Source of the DNA: Pseudoalteromonas sp. H71
GTDB lineage: Bacteria > Pseudomonadota > Gammaproteobacteria > Enterobacterales > Alteromonadaceae
Direction: 5' to 3'
DNA length: 40,305 bases
Assembly (NCBI RefSeq): GCF_001468485.1
Contig: NZ_LODI01000001.1
Coordinates: forward strand, 372,093-412,397
Part shown: positions 16,650 to 27,458 of the stretch, in pieces
Position numbering within the stretch: position 1 is the stretch's first letter
Layout of the letters: every line of letters begins with the position of its first letter
Notes under the pieces: generated by a model
What the model was told of the DNA's origin: nothing
The model's database searches: none
Seen by the model: only the letters and a program-made list of their open reading frames with translations
Program-made: the position numbers and the translations under genes

Positions 16650-17195
16650 TTACAAATTAAAGAATTTTTCTCTGTATACCTTCAATTCCATAATTGAATC
16701 TTTAATATCGTCTAAGGCAAGGTGCGAACCTTTTTTATTTACTTGGGCTAATACTTCTGGCTTCCAACGCCTTGCAAGCTCTTTAATTGTACTCACATCG
16801 AGGTTACGGTAATGGAAAAAGTCTTCGAGTTCACGCATATATTTATTCATAAAGCGTCTGTCTTGCCCAATTGAGTTTCCACACATTGGGGATGCCCCCG
16901 CAGGCACCCATTGCTTTAAAAAGTCTAATGTTTGCGCTATCGCATACTCTTCATCAAACGTACTTGCTTTACAGCGCGCAGTTAAGCCTGATTTACCATG
17001 CTGGGTCGTGCACCACTCATCCATACCATTAAGTAGCTCATCACTTTGGTGAATGGCTATAGTTGGCCCTTCAGCCAATATATTAAGGTCTGCATCCGTG
17101 ACAACAGTTGCAATTTCGAGTATTTTGTCAGTCGCAGGTTCAAGTCCGGTCATTTCCAGATCGAGCCAAATTAAGTTTGATTTATTAATAGTCAT
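16650..17195 (-). CDS. orn: Oligoribonuclease
   Basis: A 181-residue DEDDh exonuclease that degrades 2-5-nt RNAs, including pGpG from cyclic di-GMP breakdown, to mononucleotides. Metal-binding Asp12 and Glu14 lie in [11 protein letters not shown]; the later blocks [17 protein letters not shown] and [14 protein letters not shown] contain the other catalytic acids and the histidine. It is divergent from rsgA, as in E. coli. The tRNA-Gly promoter lies just beyond its stop codon. The EAL regulator in this window would generate its pGpG substrate, a logical but not genetic link. Confidence 0.96.
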   Translation of the reverse strand: MTINKSNLIWLDLEMTGLEPATDKILEIATVVTDADLNILAEGPTIAIHQSDELLNGMDEWCTTQHGKSGLTARCKASTFDEEYAIAQTLDFLKQWVPAGASPMCGNSIGQDRRFMNKYMRELEDFFHYRNLDVSTIKELARRWKPEVLAQVNKKGSHLALDDIKDSIMELKVYREKFFNL

Positions 17196-17357
17196 AATTA
17201 CCTTAAACGGTGCTTTTCTTTAGATCCAACGCATTTCGATATATGATATTAGCATCAACCGTCGAGCTAAAGCTTTTTTTATACCAACTCGGTTAAGTAT
17301 TATTGCAAATTGGTATTATGCTCAAAGCCGACATTTAAACAAGGTTATAGGCCAAAA

Positions 17358-18416
17358 GTGGCAAAACAGAAAAAATTAAGTAAAGGCCAATCACGTCAGA
17401 TTAAGGCCAATCATCAAAAGCGCATTAATAGCGCAGGTTCAAAACCAGCTAAAAAAGGTGCTCAAGAATGGCAGGCCGATAATTTAGGTCAGGTTGAAAG
17501 CGCTATTGTGATCAGTCGCTTTGGTCAGCACGCTGATGTTGAAACGCAAAGTGGCGATGTGCTTCGCTGTAATATACGTCGTACAGTATCTAATTTAGTG
17601 TGTGGTGACGAAGTGTTATTTCGTCGCGCTAAAGTCAGTGAAGGCGATTTAGCGGGAGTTATTGAAGCAACACAAGAGCGTCGCTCACAACTAACACGCC
17701 CTGACTTTTACGATGGTGTAAAAGTCATTGCTGCAAATATTGACCAAATACTGATGGTTTCTGCTGTATTACCTGAGTTTACACCCAGCATAATTGACCG
17801 TTATTTGATTGCGTGTGAAGACATGGGTATTGAGCCTATTTTAGTCCTTAACAAAATCGACTTAATTGACGAAGCTGGCCTTAATGACATCCGAAAAGTG
17901 CTCGATATTTATCGCAAATTAAATTATCGCGTACTACTTGTTAGTAATATAACAGGCGAAGGAATTGATGAGCTCAAAGACATGCTTGTTGGCAAAAATA
18001 ATATTTTTGTAGGCCAAAGTGGCGTAGGCAAATCAACCCTGGTAAACACTGTTCTGCCAGATGCAGAAATATTAACTAAAGAAGTATCTGAGAACAGTGG
18101 CTTGGGCCAACACACCACAACAGTATCACGCCTTCATCACTTACCCAGTGGTGGTAACTTAATTGACTCGCCGGGTATACGTGAATTTGGATTGTGGCAT
18201 TTAGACGTTGAACGTGTGACTTGGTGCTTTAAAGAATTTAGAGAATTTATAGGCGGATGCCGTTTTAGAGACTGCAAACACTTAAACGATCCGGGCTGTA
18301 TAATAAAAGAAGCCGTAGCTAATGGCGAAATATCTCAGCTTCGCTTTGATAGTTACCACCGAATTTTAGAATCAATGGCCGATGGCCGTGCCGGCGCTCG
18401 CGCGCCTCGCGTATAA
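17358..18416 (+). CDS. rsgA: Ribosome small-subunit GTPase RsgA
   Basis: A circularly permuted GTPase that assists late 30S maturation. The motif order is G4 (LNKID), G1 ([12 protein letters not shown]), then G3 (DSPGIREFG), and it ends in a zinc knuckle with CRFRDC, a histidine and PGC. I chose the GTG at 17358 (352 residues) because the protein then begins [14 protein letters not shown] like other RsgA proteins. The open frame reaches back to a TTG at 17310, but those extra 16 residues look non-coding. It is followed 15 bp later by psd. Confidence 0.95.
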   Translation: MAKQKKLSKGQSRQIKANHQKRINSAGSKPAKKGAQEWQADNLGQVESAIVISRFGQHADVETQSGDVLRCNIRRTVSNLVCGDEVLFRRAKVSEGDLAGVIEATQERRSQLTRPDFYDGVKVIAANIDQILMVSAVLPEFTPSIIDRYLIACEDMGIEPILVLNKIDLIDEAGLNDIRKVLDIYRKLNYRVLLVSNITGEGIDELKDMLVGKNNIFVGQSGVGKSTLVNTVLPDAEILTKEVSENSGLGQHTTTVSRLHHLPSGGNLIDSPGIREFGLWHLDVERVTWCFKEFREFIGGCRFRDCKHLNDPGCIIKEAVANGEISQLRFDSYHRILESMADGRAGARAPRV

Positions 18417-18431
18417 TTTAGGAAAAATACT

Positions 18432-19310
18432 GTGAGTTTAGATAAATTTAAAATAGCAATGCAATACGCAATGCCAAAACATTTTATTTCGCGCGTTGTT
18501 GGTAAATTAGCAGCCGCTAAAGCCGGAGCATTAACAACTACGCTTATCAAGCTGTTTATTAAACAATATAAAATAGACATGAGCGAAGCTAAATATTCTG
18601 ATCCTGCTCATTACAAAACCTTTAATGAGTTTTTTACTCGTCCGCTTAAAGACGGCGTTCGCCCTATGGTTGAAGATTCAGATACGATTATTCATCCTGT
18701 AGACGGCGCAATAAGCCAGTTAGGCGACATAGTTGACGGACAGCTAATTCAAGCTAAGGGCCACGACTACAGCTTACAAGCGCTATTAGGCGGCTCTGAG
18801 GACGACACCACGCCATTTTTAGGCGGTAAATTTGCAACTATTTATTTAGCACCTAAAGACTACCACCGTATTCATATGCCTATTGATGGCACATTAAGCA
18901 AAATGATTTACGTACCGGGCGATTTATTTTCAGTAAACCCACTTACAGCGCAGAATGTTCCCAACTTATTTGCGCGTAACGAGCGTGTAGTCGCTATTTT
19001 TGAGACTGAAATTGGTTCACTCGCCATGGTACTTGTAGGCGCAACAATTGTTGCTAGCATTGAGACTATTTGGGCTGGCACCGTTACTCCACCAGCTGGC
19101 AGTGATGTATTTAGCTGGAACTACCCTACTAAAGGCGAAAACGCGATTACCCTTAAAAAAGGAGATGAAATGGGTCGCTTTAAATTAGGCTCAACGGTAG
19201 TACTTGCATGGGGCGCTAATAAAGCAGACATACTTGACGATCAACTTCCTGAAGTTGTAACTCGATTAGGTACTGCGTTTGCAAAAATTAAAGAAAATGA
19301 AGAGCTGTAA
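18432..19310 (+). CDS. psd: Phosphatidylserine decarboxylase proenzyme
   Basis: Makes phosphatidylethanolamine at the inner membrane. The 292-residue proenzyme cuts itself in the LGST motif between Gly253 and Ser254, and the new N-terminal serine becomes the pyruvoyl cofactor of the alpha chain. Other family blocks present are [21 protein letters not shown] and the [11 protein letters not shown] histidine segment. The start is GTG 15 bp after rsgA with AGGA upstream, so the two form an operon, as in E. coli. A strong terminator cassette follows. Confidence 0.96.
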   Translation: MSLDKFKIAMQYAMPKHFISRVVGKLAAAKAGALTTTLIKLFIKQYKIDMSEAKYSDPAHYKTFNEFFTRPLKDGVRPMVEDSDTIIHPVDGAISQLGDIVDGQLIQAKGHDYSLQALLGGSEDDTTPFLGGKFATIYLAPKDYHRIHMPIDGTLSKMIYVPGDLFSVNPLTAQNVPNLFARNERVVAIFETEIGSLAMVLVGATIVASIETIWAGTVTPPAGSDVFSWNYPTKGENAITLKKGDEMGRFKLGSTVVLAWGANKADILDDQLPEVVTRLGTAFAKIKENEEL

Positions 19311-19372
19311 GTTTTTAGTTTTTAGTTAAAGATTAGAAAACACCGCGTGTATGATAAACGCGGTGTTTTTTT
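19311..19372 (+). terminator. Terminator cassette downstream of psd (copy 1 of 2)
   Basis: Two GTTTTTA heptamers lead into GTTAAAGATTAGAAAACACC, then a hairpin AACACCGCGT / ACGCGGTGTT and a run of seven T. Everything from GTTAAAG on, apart from the loop, recurs after the TonB-dependent receptor gene at 29576-29646. Confidence 0.85.
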
Positions 19373-19695
19373 ATTGGTAGGAATAGAGCTTGCTCACACA
19401 AAATATAAACATAATGTTCCACCTCTAAAACGACCCACTTCTTAACCTTTCAGTTAATAAATAACTTAATATTTTGTACAAAGAGAAGTGAAAGAGGAAT
19501 AAATGAGAAAAGATAAAACAAATACTTATTTTAAGCTTATCTTTTCCTCTAAAGCGCAGCGAGTTTACCTCGCGTCGGATATTTTGCATTAATAAATATA
19601 CACAGCATAAATTTCAAATGCGCAAGCAAGACGCAGAGCTTGCTCACGTGAGAAGCGCAGCTTCTCATAGCTTCCCCCGCGAATTACCTCTTACT
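19373..19695. other. Gene-poor interval with small inverted repeats between psd and thiF
   Basis: This stretch lies after the psd terminator and before the thiF stop. It holds GAGCTTGCTCAC twice (19386-19397 and 19636-19647), a short hairpin GCGAG/CTCGC (19559-19573) and a strong one TGAGAAGC-GCA-GCTTCTCA (19649-19667). The last may help end the thi transcript, though it has no U-tract. No protein of recognisable family fits here; one 29-codon reading frame is listed separately. Confidence 0.6.
19503..19592 (+). CDS. Possible 29-residue small protein
   Basis: An ATG frame of 29 codons preceded by GAGG at 5-nt spacing, so a ribosome could start here. The product, beginning MRKDKTNTYFKLIFSS, is basic and resembles nothing I know. 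Its second half runs through the GCGAG/CTCGC inverted repeat, which argues that the frame may be incidental to a repeat element. No clear promoter is seen. Treat as tentative. Confidence 0.2.
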   Translation: MRKDKTNTYFKLIFSSKAQRVYLASDILH

Positions 19696-20445
19696 TTATC
19701 CACCGCACTCTTTACAGTTTAAATCTTTAACTACTTTAAAATGTTGCTGCTTTAAACTCAGCGCATCAAAAGTAATAAACACACTACCCTCAACATGCCC
19801 TAGCAGCATATTAAGCGTAAGTTGAGCCTGCATAGAACCAATGACACCTAATAACGGGCTAATTACTCCTGCATTACTGCAATTAATAACTGGTGCCTTA
19901 TTCGTTTTTGGAAAAACACAGCCGTAGCAAGGACTTTGAGTTTGTGTAAAGTCAAACCCCATTAACTGCCCACTTGTTACAATAGCAGCACCAGCTATTA
20001 AACGCGTTTTATTCGCTAGGCAATAGCGGTTAACACTATAGCGCGTGGTAAAATTGTCTGAGCAATCAAGTACTACATCGGCATTATTTAAAAGCTCAGC
20101 AGCATTGTTATCATCGAGCTTTTTACTGTGTGTCACTATGTGTATTTGATTATTAAGGCTTGCTAATACTTTGCCAGCGGCTGCTACTTTACTTTGCCCT
20201 AAGTGGTTTACTTTATAAAGCACTTGGCGCTGCAAGTTTGAGAGCTCAACGGCATCATCGTCTATTAATATAAGCCTACCAATACCTGCCGCCGCTAAAT
20301 ATAAAAGTGCAGGACTGCCTAAGCCGCCTGCACCTACAACAGCTACCGTTGCAGCTTTTAGCGCTAACTGCCCTTCTAGCCCTACTTCTTTTAATAATAT
20401 GTGGCGGCTATAACGCAGGGCTTCTTTATCGCTGAGCTTATCCAT
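19696..20445 (-). CDS. thiF: Sulfur-carrier adenylyltransferase ThiF
   Basis: A 249-residue E1-like enzyme that adenylates the C-terminal glycine of ThiS with ATP, before sulfur transfer for thiazole synthesis. The nucleotide loop GAGGLGSP is at about 38-45, and the acidic/Arg segment is DDDAVELSNLQRQ. The structural zinc is held by CYGC (about 173-176) and CKEC at the end. MoeB is similar in sequence; the position as last gene of the thi operon, overlapping thiDE by 8 bp, decides for ThiF. It might also serve MoaD. Confidence 0.9.
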   Translation of the reverse strand: MDKLSDKEALRYSRHILLKEVGLEGQLALKAATVAVVGAGGLGSPALLYLAAAGIGRLILIDDDAVELSNLQRQVLYKVNHLGQSKVAAAGKVLASLNNQIHIVTHSKKLDDNNAAELLNNADVVLDCSDNFTTRYSVNRYCLANKTRLIAGAAIVTSGQLMGFDFTQTQSPCYGCVFPKTNKAPVINCSNAGVISPLLGVIGSMQAQLTLNMLLGHVEGSVFITFDALSLKQQHFKVVKDLNCKECGG

Positions 20446-21976
20446 TAGGCTGATTTATAGCGCTTTGTAGCGCATTAATCGCGGCAATATAATCATCCGC
20501 TTCGCTAATAGCTCTTACCACCGCTACACTGCCTACGCCTGTATTTGCAACTTCGTTTGCGCGGGCTAAATTTATTCCACCAATGGCAACCGTTGGGTAG
20601 CTTTGCATTAAGGGCACACACTTTTTAAGTTTATCGAGCCCTTGTATTTGCCCTGTCATATCTTTGGTCGTGGTAGGGTAAATTGCACCAAATGCCATGT
20701 AACTTGGTCGGTAATTATGCGCACGCAGCATTTCGTAAAAGCCATGGGTAGAAAGCCCAAGTCTTAAACCTGCGTCTTTAATAGCGGCTAAATTAGCAAT
20801 GTTTAAATCTTCTTGCCCTAAATGCACACCGTAAGCACCGTGCTTTATTGCTAACTGCCAGTAATCATTAATAAATACGTGAGCGCGATGCTTTTCACCC
20901 AGTTCAACTGCCTGTTTTATGAGCTCATCAAGCTCAGCGTCAGTTTTATTTTTTACACGTAGCTGAACTGTTTTAATGTCTTGTTGTAAACACTTCTCTA
21001 ACCATTCATTACTGTCTACAACCGCATACAAACCTAATTGCTTACTTTCACAAGGAGCGAAATCAGCGGCCATATTAAACTCAAGCGGCACATCAAAATC
21101 AAGCTCATCACCCAGCCAGCTACCTGGCTCAATGACTTGTGGAAAGTCATCTAAATTTGTAGGAAAGCGAGTTTGCGCAACCGGTCCTATTCCTTCACCG
21201 TATCTCACCGACTGCTTTAAGCCTTGGTTTATATAAGCTTTAGCCAAAATAAAGGCATCTTTTAGTGGGTAGTCTTTTGCTAAACACGCTGCAATAACCG
21301 ACGCCATGCTGCACCCCGTACCATGGTTGTGCGGGTTTTGGATCTTTTTATTACCAAGCCAATACTCTTCACCATTTTGCGTCAAATTATTTACGCAATA
21401 ATCAATACAGTAGCCGCTTGGGTAATCCCAATGCCCACCTTTAATAACAACCGCTTTTGCGCCCCAACTTAGCAGTTTATTTGCGGCATCTTTAACAGCG
21501 CTTGGGCCAATTAAATATACGCCGGTTAATAATTGAGTTTCGTGCGTGTTAGGCGTTATTACGTCCACCAGCGGCATTAAGCATTCTTTAATGGCACTTA
21601 CGGTGTCTTCTTCAGTTAATACATCACCACTTGATGCAATGGCAACCGGGTCGTAAACAATGACAGGTGGTACGGGCCATTTAGCTTTGTAATGTGCTAC
21701 ATGCTCACTTATTAATTGAATTTGCTGAACATTTGCTAACATGCCAATTTTAATAACTTTGGCTTTCATATCTTTTTCAAGTGCCAAAAGCTGTGATTCA
21801 ATCACGTCAGTAGACACCGCATTAATAGCTTCTACACCTAAACTATTTTGCGCTGTGAGAGCGGTAATTGCGGTGCAACCATGCACACCAAAACTTTGCA
21901 TCGCCTTTATATCGGCTTGAATACCTGCGCCACCACCTGAGTCTGATCCGGCAATTGTCCACACTAAATTGTTCAT
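20438..21976 (-). CDS. thiDE: Bifunctional HMP(-P) kinase / thiamine-phosphate synthase (ThiD-ThiE fusion)
   Basis: A 512-residue fusion. The N-terminal ThiD half (about 1-265) phosphorylates HMP and HMP-P; it shows AGSDSGGGAGIQAD at the start and NPHNHGTGCSMASVIAA near 215-231. The C-terminal ThiE half (about 310-505) joins HMP-PP to thiazole phosphate, with QLRVKNK, FINDYWQLAIKHGAYGVHLGQEDL and the AIGGI phosphate loop. A linker of roughly 45 residues joins them. It lies between thiG (12 bp upstream) and thiF (8-bp overlap). The fusion supplies both final steps before ThiL, which is not in the window. Confidence 0.95.
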   Translation of the reverse strand: MNNLVWTIAGSDSGGGAGIQADIKAMQSFGVHGCTAITALTAQNSLGVEAINAVSTDVIESQLLALEKDMKAKVIKIGMLANVQQIQLISEHVAHYKAKWPVPPVIVYDPVAIASSGDVLTEEDTVSAIKECLMPLVDVITPNTHETQLLTGVYLIGPSAVKDAANKLLSWGAKAVVIKGGHWDYPSGYCIDYCVNNLTQNGEEYWLGNKKIQNPHNHGTGCSMASVIAACLAKDYPLKDAFILAKAYINQGLKQSVRYGEGIGPVAQTRFPTNLDDFPQVIEPGSWLGDELDFDVPLEFNMAADFAPCESKQLGLYAVVDSNEWLEKCLQQDIKTVQLRVKNKTDAELDELIKQAVELGEKHRAHVFINDYWQLAIKHGAYGVHLGQEDLNIANLAAIKDAGLRLGLSTHGFYEMLRAHNYRPSYMAFGAIYPTTTKDMTGQIQGLDKLKKCVPLMQSYPTVAIGGINLARANEVANTGVGSVAVVRAISEADDYIAAINALQSAINQPNG

Positions 21977-21988
21977 ACTATTTATTTC

Positions 21989-22780
21989 CTACTGCTGATG
22001 CCAAAATGGCATGCCCATTGTGGGAGTTGATGGGGCTGCTAAATCTTTTTCAGGCATTGCTTTTGCGTTATAAGCAAAACGTCCCGCTTCCACCGCCGCC
22101 TTAAATGCACGGCTCATGGTAATGGGGCAACCCGCCCCAGCAATCGCTGAATTTAATAATACCGCATCATACCCTAATTCAAGCGCTTGGCAGGCATGCG
22201 ACGGTAAACCTAACCCTGCATCCACAATAAGTGTTGTATTTGGTAAGCGTTCACGAATTGTTTTTAAATTATAACTATTTAAAAGCCCTTTACCGGTGCC
22301 AATAGGCGCCCCCCAAGGCATAAGCACTTCACACCCTAGCTCATTTAAACGCTGGCAAAGCACTAAATCATCGGTGCAATAAGGCAGGACTTTAAACCCG
22401 TCGTTAATTAATATTTCTGTGGCTTCAAGCAAAGCAAACGGATCGGGTTGTAAGTTATAGTCGTCACCTATAAGCTCAAGTTTAATCCAGTCAGTAGCAA
22501 ATACTTCGCGGCACATTTGAGCAAGCGTAATAGCTTCTTTTACACTGTGACATCCGGCCGTATTGGGCAGTATTTTTAAACCCGTATTTTTTATTAATTG
22601 CCAAAAGTCATCTCCCGCCGCCACGCTTTGCTGTCGCCTAAGTGATACCGTCACAATCCCCGCACCAGACGCCTCTATTGATTGGGTCATAATATCTGGC
22701 GATGGATACAAAGCGGTGCCAATTAGTAATCGGCTATCAATTGCTTCACCATAAATATTTAAAGTGTCTTTTACATGCAT
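21989..22780 (-). CDS. thiG: Thiazole synthase ThiG
   Basis: A 263-residue TIM-barrel enzyme that condenses 1-deoxyxylulose 5-phosphate, dehydroglycine and ThiS-thiocarboxylate into the thiazole carboxylate phosphate. The Schiff-base lysine lies in [11 protein letters not shown], and the phosphate-binding [25 protein letters not shown] region is intact. I start at the ATG at 22780 ([11 protein letters not shown]), 4 bp after the thiS stop. An upstream ATG at 22831 in the same frame would overlap thiS by 47 bp and adds a non-homologous tail. Confidence 0.95.
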   Translation of the reverse strand: MHVKDTLNIYGEAIDSRLLIGTALYPSPDIMTQSIEASGAGIVTVSLRRQQSVAAGDDFWQLIKNTGLKILPNTAGCHSVKEAITLAQMCREVFATDWIKLELIGDDYNLQPDPFALLEATEILINDGFKVLPYCTDDLVLCQRLNELGCEVLMPWGAPIGTGKGLLNSYNLKTIRERLPNTTLIVDAGLGLPSHACQALELGYDAVLLNSAIAGAGCPITMSRAFKAAVEAGRFAYNAKAMPEKDLAAPSTPTMGMPFWHQQ

Positions 22781-22784
22781 GCGC

Positions 22785-22979
22785 CTACCCACCTTGAATA
22801 GGCGATAACAACTCAATGCTATCCCCTTCATTTATAACAAAACCGTTATGCTGGCTTTTTGGTATAAATATGCCGTTAACAGCCACCGCATAAGGAGCAA
22901 CTGCTCCATACTCTTTTAATATTTCAAGTAATGCATGAGAGGTTAAATCTAAAAGCTCACCATTTAATGTAATGTTCAT
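22785..22979 (-). CDS. thiS: Sulfur carrier protein ThiS
   Basis: A 64-residue ubiquitin-like protein whose C-terminal Gly-Gly (LLSPIQGG) is adenylated by ThiF and converted to a thiocarboxylate, the sulfur donor for ThiG. Strand and loop pattern [26 protein letters not shown] and [13 protein letters not shown] is typical. Its ATG directly follows the thiO stop codon, and thiG starts 4 bp after its own stop, so translation is probably coupled. Confidence 0.95.
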   Translation of the reverse strand: MNITLNGELLDLTSHALLEILKEYGAVAPYAVAVNGIFIPKSQHNGFVINEGDSIELLSPIQGG

Positions 22980-23987
22980 CTAATACTCACCTATGTACGA
23001 TAGTGCTTGCGCAACAAGAACAGGAGCCAACATATAGCCATGACGATATAAGCCATTAATACTGATTACATTTTCGGATTTTTTTACTTGTGGTCTGTTG
23101 TCACTAAACGCAGGGCGAAGCCCTGTTTGAATACCTAATAAGCGCCCTTCTGCGAATCCGCTATGCACCGTGTAAGCTGCCGACAATAACTCAAGTGTTG
23201 AGCGTACCGTGGCAGGGCCGCTGTCTTGCGATTCAATTTCGGTAGCGCCAATGACATATTCATTATTAGGTTTTGGTGCAATATAAATAGGATAACGCGG
23301 ATGCATTAAGCGAACTGGGCGCGTTAAATTAACTTCTGGCGCATAAAGTCGTGCAACCTCACCTCTTACACCGCGAAGCGGTTGCCCTGCTTTTGCGCCA
23401 AGCCCCCTGCAATCAATAATAAAATCAAACGGGCGATTATTAATTTCACCATTTTTAATGGTTACCCGCTGATTAAACACAAACTTCACTTTTCGTTTAT
23501 TAAGCAGGGTAAAGCTTGCTTTATAAAACGCCTGGTTATCTATTTGCCCTTCACATGGCAAAAATACACCTTGGCTAAAACGATTTGCAAGCTCGGGCTC
23601 TAACTGCGCTATTTGCTGAGCATTTAATGCCTGAGCGCTGTGCCCAGCTATAGGTTTTATACGCTGGGTAAAGCTTTGTAGGTCGCCTTTATCTTGCTGA
23701 TGCGCAACCACTAATGTGCCTTGCTGCTGAAAAAACACATCGTGATCAAGCTCTTCAATAATTTGAGGCCAGCGATTAATCGAATCCAACCCCATTTGTG
23801 CTAAATCGGCTTCACATAATACCGACTCAGCCAATGGCGCGAGCATGGCCGCTGCGACTTTACCTGCGCTATTGAGTGCATGTTCATCATCTGCCTCAAA
23901 CACGCTAACATGGTGCAGCTTGCTCAGCTCAAGTGCAGCAAGCCTTCCCGCCAAGCCAAATCCAACGACCGCAATATTGTACTGCAT
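22980..23987 (-). CDS. thiO: Glycine oxidase ThiO (FAD-dependent)
   Basis: A 335-residue flavoprotein of the DAO family that oxidises glycine with O2 to iminoglycine, the nitrogen/carbon donor for ThiG. The FAD-binding Rossmann motif AVVGFGLAGRLAALEL is at about 6-21; the substrate-domain segments RPVRLMHPRYPIYIAPKPNNEYVIGATE and the C-terminal GLRPAFSDNRP / GLYRHGYMLAPVLA-like stretch are standard. Start: ATG at 23987 with AGGAG at 6-nt spacing; the frame is open to 24062, but those 25 residues are not family-like. ThiH is absent from the operon, so thiazole synthesis here is oxygen-dependent. Confidence 0.9.
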   Translation of the reverse strand: MQYNIAVVGFGLAGRLAALELSKLHHVSVFEADDEHALNSAGKVAAAMLAPLAESVLCEADLAQMGLDSINRWPQIIEELDHDVFFQQQGTLVVAHQQDKGDLQSFTQRIKPIAGHSAQALNAQQIAQLEPELANRFSQGVFLPCEGQIDNQAFYKASFTLLNKRKVKFVFNQRVTIKNGEINNRPFDFIIDCRGLGAKAGQPLRGVRGEVARLYAPEVNLTRPVRLMHPRYPIYIAPKPNNEYVIGATEIESQDSGPATVRSTLELLSAAYTVHSGFAEGRLLGIQTGLRPAFSDNRPQVKKSENVISINGLYRHGYMLAPVLVAQALSYIGEY

Positions 23988-24092
23988 AACAGCTCCTCTA
24001 TTCGTTGGCTGCGAATCACAAACCACATGTAATGGTGTACTTTGGTAGCCATCACATTGCATGCAACTCGATATCCGCAGCCTAAAGCCGAT

Positions 24093-26048
<1,956 letters not shown>

Positions 26049-26166
26049 TTACCTCATAACTAAAGGGTTGTCTTGCCAGATATTCCAAAGGAATAGAGAA
26101 AGATCGTAAAGTAGCTTCGTGCCACTTTGCGGCCTATAAAACGAGGAGTGGCTTTATTGTACGCAT

Positions 26167-26187
26167 AAAAAAAGACGCACAAGCGTC
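26167..26187 (-). terminator. Riboswitch expression-platform terminator
   Basis: On the minus strand GACGC-TTGT-GCGTC is followed by seven U (26167-26173). Its 5' arm and loop, GCTTGT (26179-26184), are exactly complementary to ACAAGC (26200-26205) in the 3' strand of riboswitch stem P1, which gives a visible antiterminator. Confidence 0.85.
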
Positions 26188-26197
26188 CCGTTTAAGG

Positions 26198-26292
26198 CAG
26201 CTTGTTCCCTACGCAGGTATTAACCTGATCAGGTTCACGGATCCCGCTTTCGCGATCTCAGCCTAAGCAACATACTTAGGCACTCCGACAAG
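26198..26292 (-). promoter_or_regulatory. TPP riboswitch (THI element) of the thi operon
   Basis: The minus strand carries the conserved THI-box pieces in order: GGAGTGCC, GGCTGAGA, then GTGAACCTGATCAGG and TAATACCTGCGTAGGGAA. Stem P1 pairs CTTGT (26288-26292) with ACAAG (26201-26205). Binding of thiamine pyrophosphate should stabilise P1 and free the downstream terminator, turning off thiC-thiO-thiS-thiG-thiDE-thiF. Confidence 0.97.
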
Positions 26293-26294
26293 TA

Positions 26295-26323
26295 TATAAA
26301 TTGTTCGTTGATTTAATAAACAA
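26295..26323 (-). promoter_or_regulatory. Candidate promoter of the thi operon
   Basis: On the minus strand, -35 TTGTTT (26318-26323), 17-bp spacer, -10 TTTATA (26295-26300). Transcription would start within a few bases of riboswitch stem P1. The elements are imperfect; the placement is the main support. Confidence 0.4.
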
Positions 26324-26356
26324 TCTTATTAAATCTGCGTTGAGTGTACGCCAGTT

Positions 26357-26385
26357 AAAAAAGACCCGCAAGGGGTCATTTTTTT
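26357..26385. terminator. Intrinsic terminator after the META-domain gene
   Basis: The stem GACCC (26363-26367) / GGGTC (26373-26377) has an A-run before it and a T-run after it. It ends the minus-strand META gene and would also work in the other direction. Confidence 0.75.
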
Positions 26386-26397
26386 AAACGCTAAAAT

Positions 26398-26796
26398 TTA
26401 TTTAGCAACAAATACAAACTTTTGCTCGCCTTGCATAACTAATTTTTGACCTTGCATGCTAAGCGTTGCACCTTGCTTTAACGTTTTTAAAAACTGCTGT
26501 TCAAACTTATCTGTTTTTTCGCCGCAAGATTTTCGGGTCATTCCAACTTTTTGCACACTCAGGCTACTTTCTTTAAGTTCACCCTCACCAAAAAATCGGT
26601 TACACCCTGCAAATCCATTTACTTGAAGTGCTTCAATAAAGCCAACGGAAGCCGTGTATTGTTCCTCTAAGGCTACATCATCAATTGTTGATAATTGCCA
26701 TTGTGTGTACTTTAGCTGCTCACTGGTAACGGTCCCTGTTGATGCGCAACCAACACATAAACCGATTACAAGCATCGGTATTGCTGCTAATTTCAT
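26398..26796 (-). CDS. META domain (HslJ-like) lipoprotein
   Basis: A 132-residue exported protein with one META domain. The N-terminus MKLAAIPMLVIGLCVGC is a signal peptide ending in a lipobox-like LCVGC, so Cys17 is the probable lipid-attached residue, although Cys at -3 is unusual. The domain shows the hallmark QVNGFAGCNRFFGEGEL and GMTRKSC blocks, and W33 (TQWQL) near its start. HslJ in E. coli is linked to heat and novobiocin resistance; no biochemical role is established. It is a single-gene unit with its own terminator. Confidence 0.85.
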   Translation of the reverse strand: MKLAAIPMLVIGLCVGCASTGTVTSEQLKYTQWQLSTIDDVALEEQYTASVGFIEALQVNGFAGCNRFFGEGELKESSLSVQKVGMTRKSCGEKTDKFEQQFLKTLKQGATLSMQGQKLVMQGEQKFVFVAK

Positions 26797-26917
26797 ACTG
26801 CTACTAACTCATTGTCTAATTAATGTCATAATAACAATATTTATGCGATTTATCCGTTAAATTTGTATGTTTTAAATGTAATTTTTTGTTCATAAAACGT
26901 TATATATGGAATATGAA

Positions 26918-27322
26918 TTAGTCTAAATCAGGGTTTATGAATAGTGTTTGCATTTCGGGGGGAAGAAAAGGACGCCCTTTTTCGTTAACGGCAGTACCTA
27001 TTACTTTTGCTTTGAGCATCACTTGCTGATCGTGTTTACGTACAATAGTTTGCTCAAACGCAAACTTTAAACGACTTATACGAACAGGCTCCACAGACAC
27101 ATAAAACTCATCCTCAGGCACCAATGAATACTTGTAGTCAACTTCACTACGAATCACAACTAAATTAACTTTTTGCTTAGCCAATAATGCAAAGTCAACC
27201 CCGTTTGCAAATAGGAATTCATGGCGAGCATGTTCTAAATAATTAAAATAAACACTGTTATTAACGATCCCTTGTAAATCGCATTCGTAATGACGTACTT
27301 TAAAATCAACTTTAAAAGTCAT
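26918..27322 (-). CDS. YbgC/4HBT-like acyl-CoA thioesterase
   Basis: A 134-residue single hot-dog-fold protein. The motif YECDLQGIVNNSVYFNYLEHAR at residues 12-33 corresponds to the YbgC/FadM signature with the catalytic-type Asp15; the rest (LVVIRSEVDYKYSLVPEDEF, FEQTIVR) is the standard strand pattern. Such enzymes hydrolyse acyl-CoA thioesters in the cytoplasm; the chain length preferred here cannot be read. No Tol-Pal genes are nearby, so it is not the tol-linked ybgC. It is divergent from the TonB-dependent receptor gene. Confidence 0.85.
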   Translation of the reverse strand: MTFKVDFKVRHYECDLQGIVNNSVYFNYLEHARHEFLFANGVDFALLAKQKVNLVVIRSEVDYKYSLVPEDEFYVSVEPVRISRLKFAFEQTIVRKHDQQVMLKAKVIGTAVNEKGRPFLPPEMQTLFINPDLD

Positions 27323-27387
27323 ATTAGTAATCCTAGTTTTTTTACGTATAATCGCTGCGTTATAACACAGGTATAAAAATAATTACT

Positions 27388-27458
27388 AGGGTCAGCTTGT
27401 CTTTTAAGACGAATATTACAAAGGTCAACAGGCCCCAGCATAAGCCCATAAAATGGAG
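27388..27458 (+). promoter_or_regulatory. Foldable leader of the TonB-dependent receptor gene
   Basis: In about 70 nt before the start codon GGGTC (27389-27393) can pair with GGCCC (27431-27435), enclosing a hairpin TTGTCT-TTTA-AGACGA (27397-27412). A further hairpin CCAT-AAA-ATGG (27446-27456) overlaps the GGAG ribosome site. It matches no riboswitch class that I know; the structure is inferred from complementarity alone. Confidence 0.3.

Noticed and set aside
17310..17357. TTG start of rsgA giving 16 extra residues
   Set aside because: The residues do not resemble RsgA N-termini; the GTG at 17358 gives the expected [10 protein letters not shown] start.
22781..22831. Earlier ATG of thiG overlapping thiS
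   Set aside because: The extra residues are read through the thiS 3' end in another frame and are not ThiG-like.
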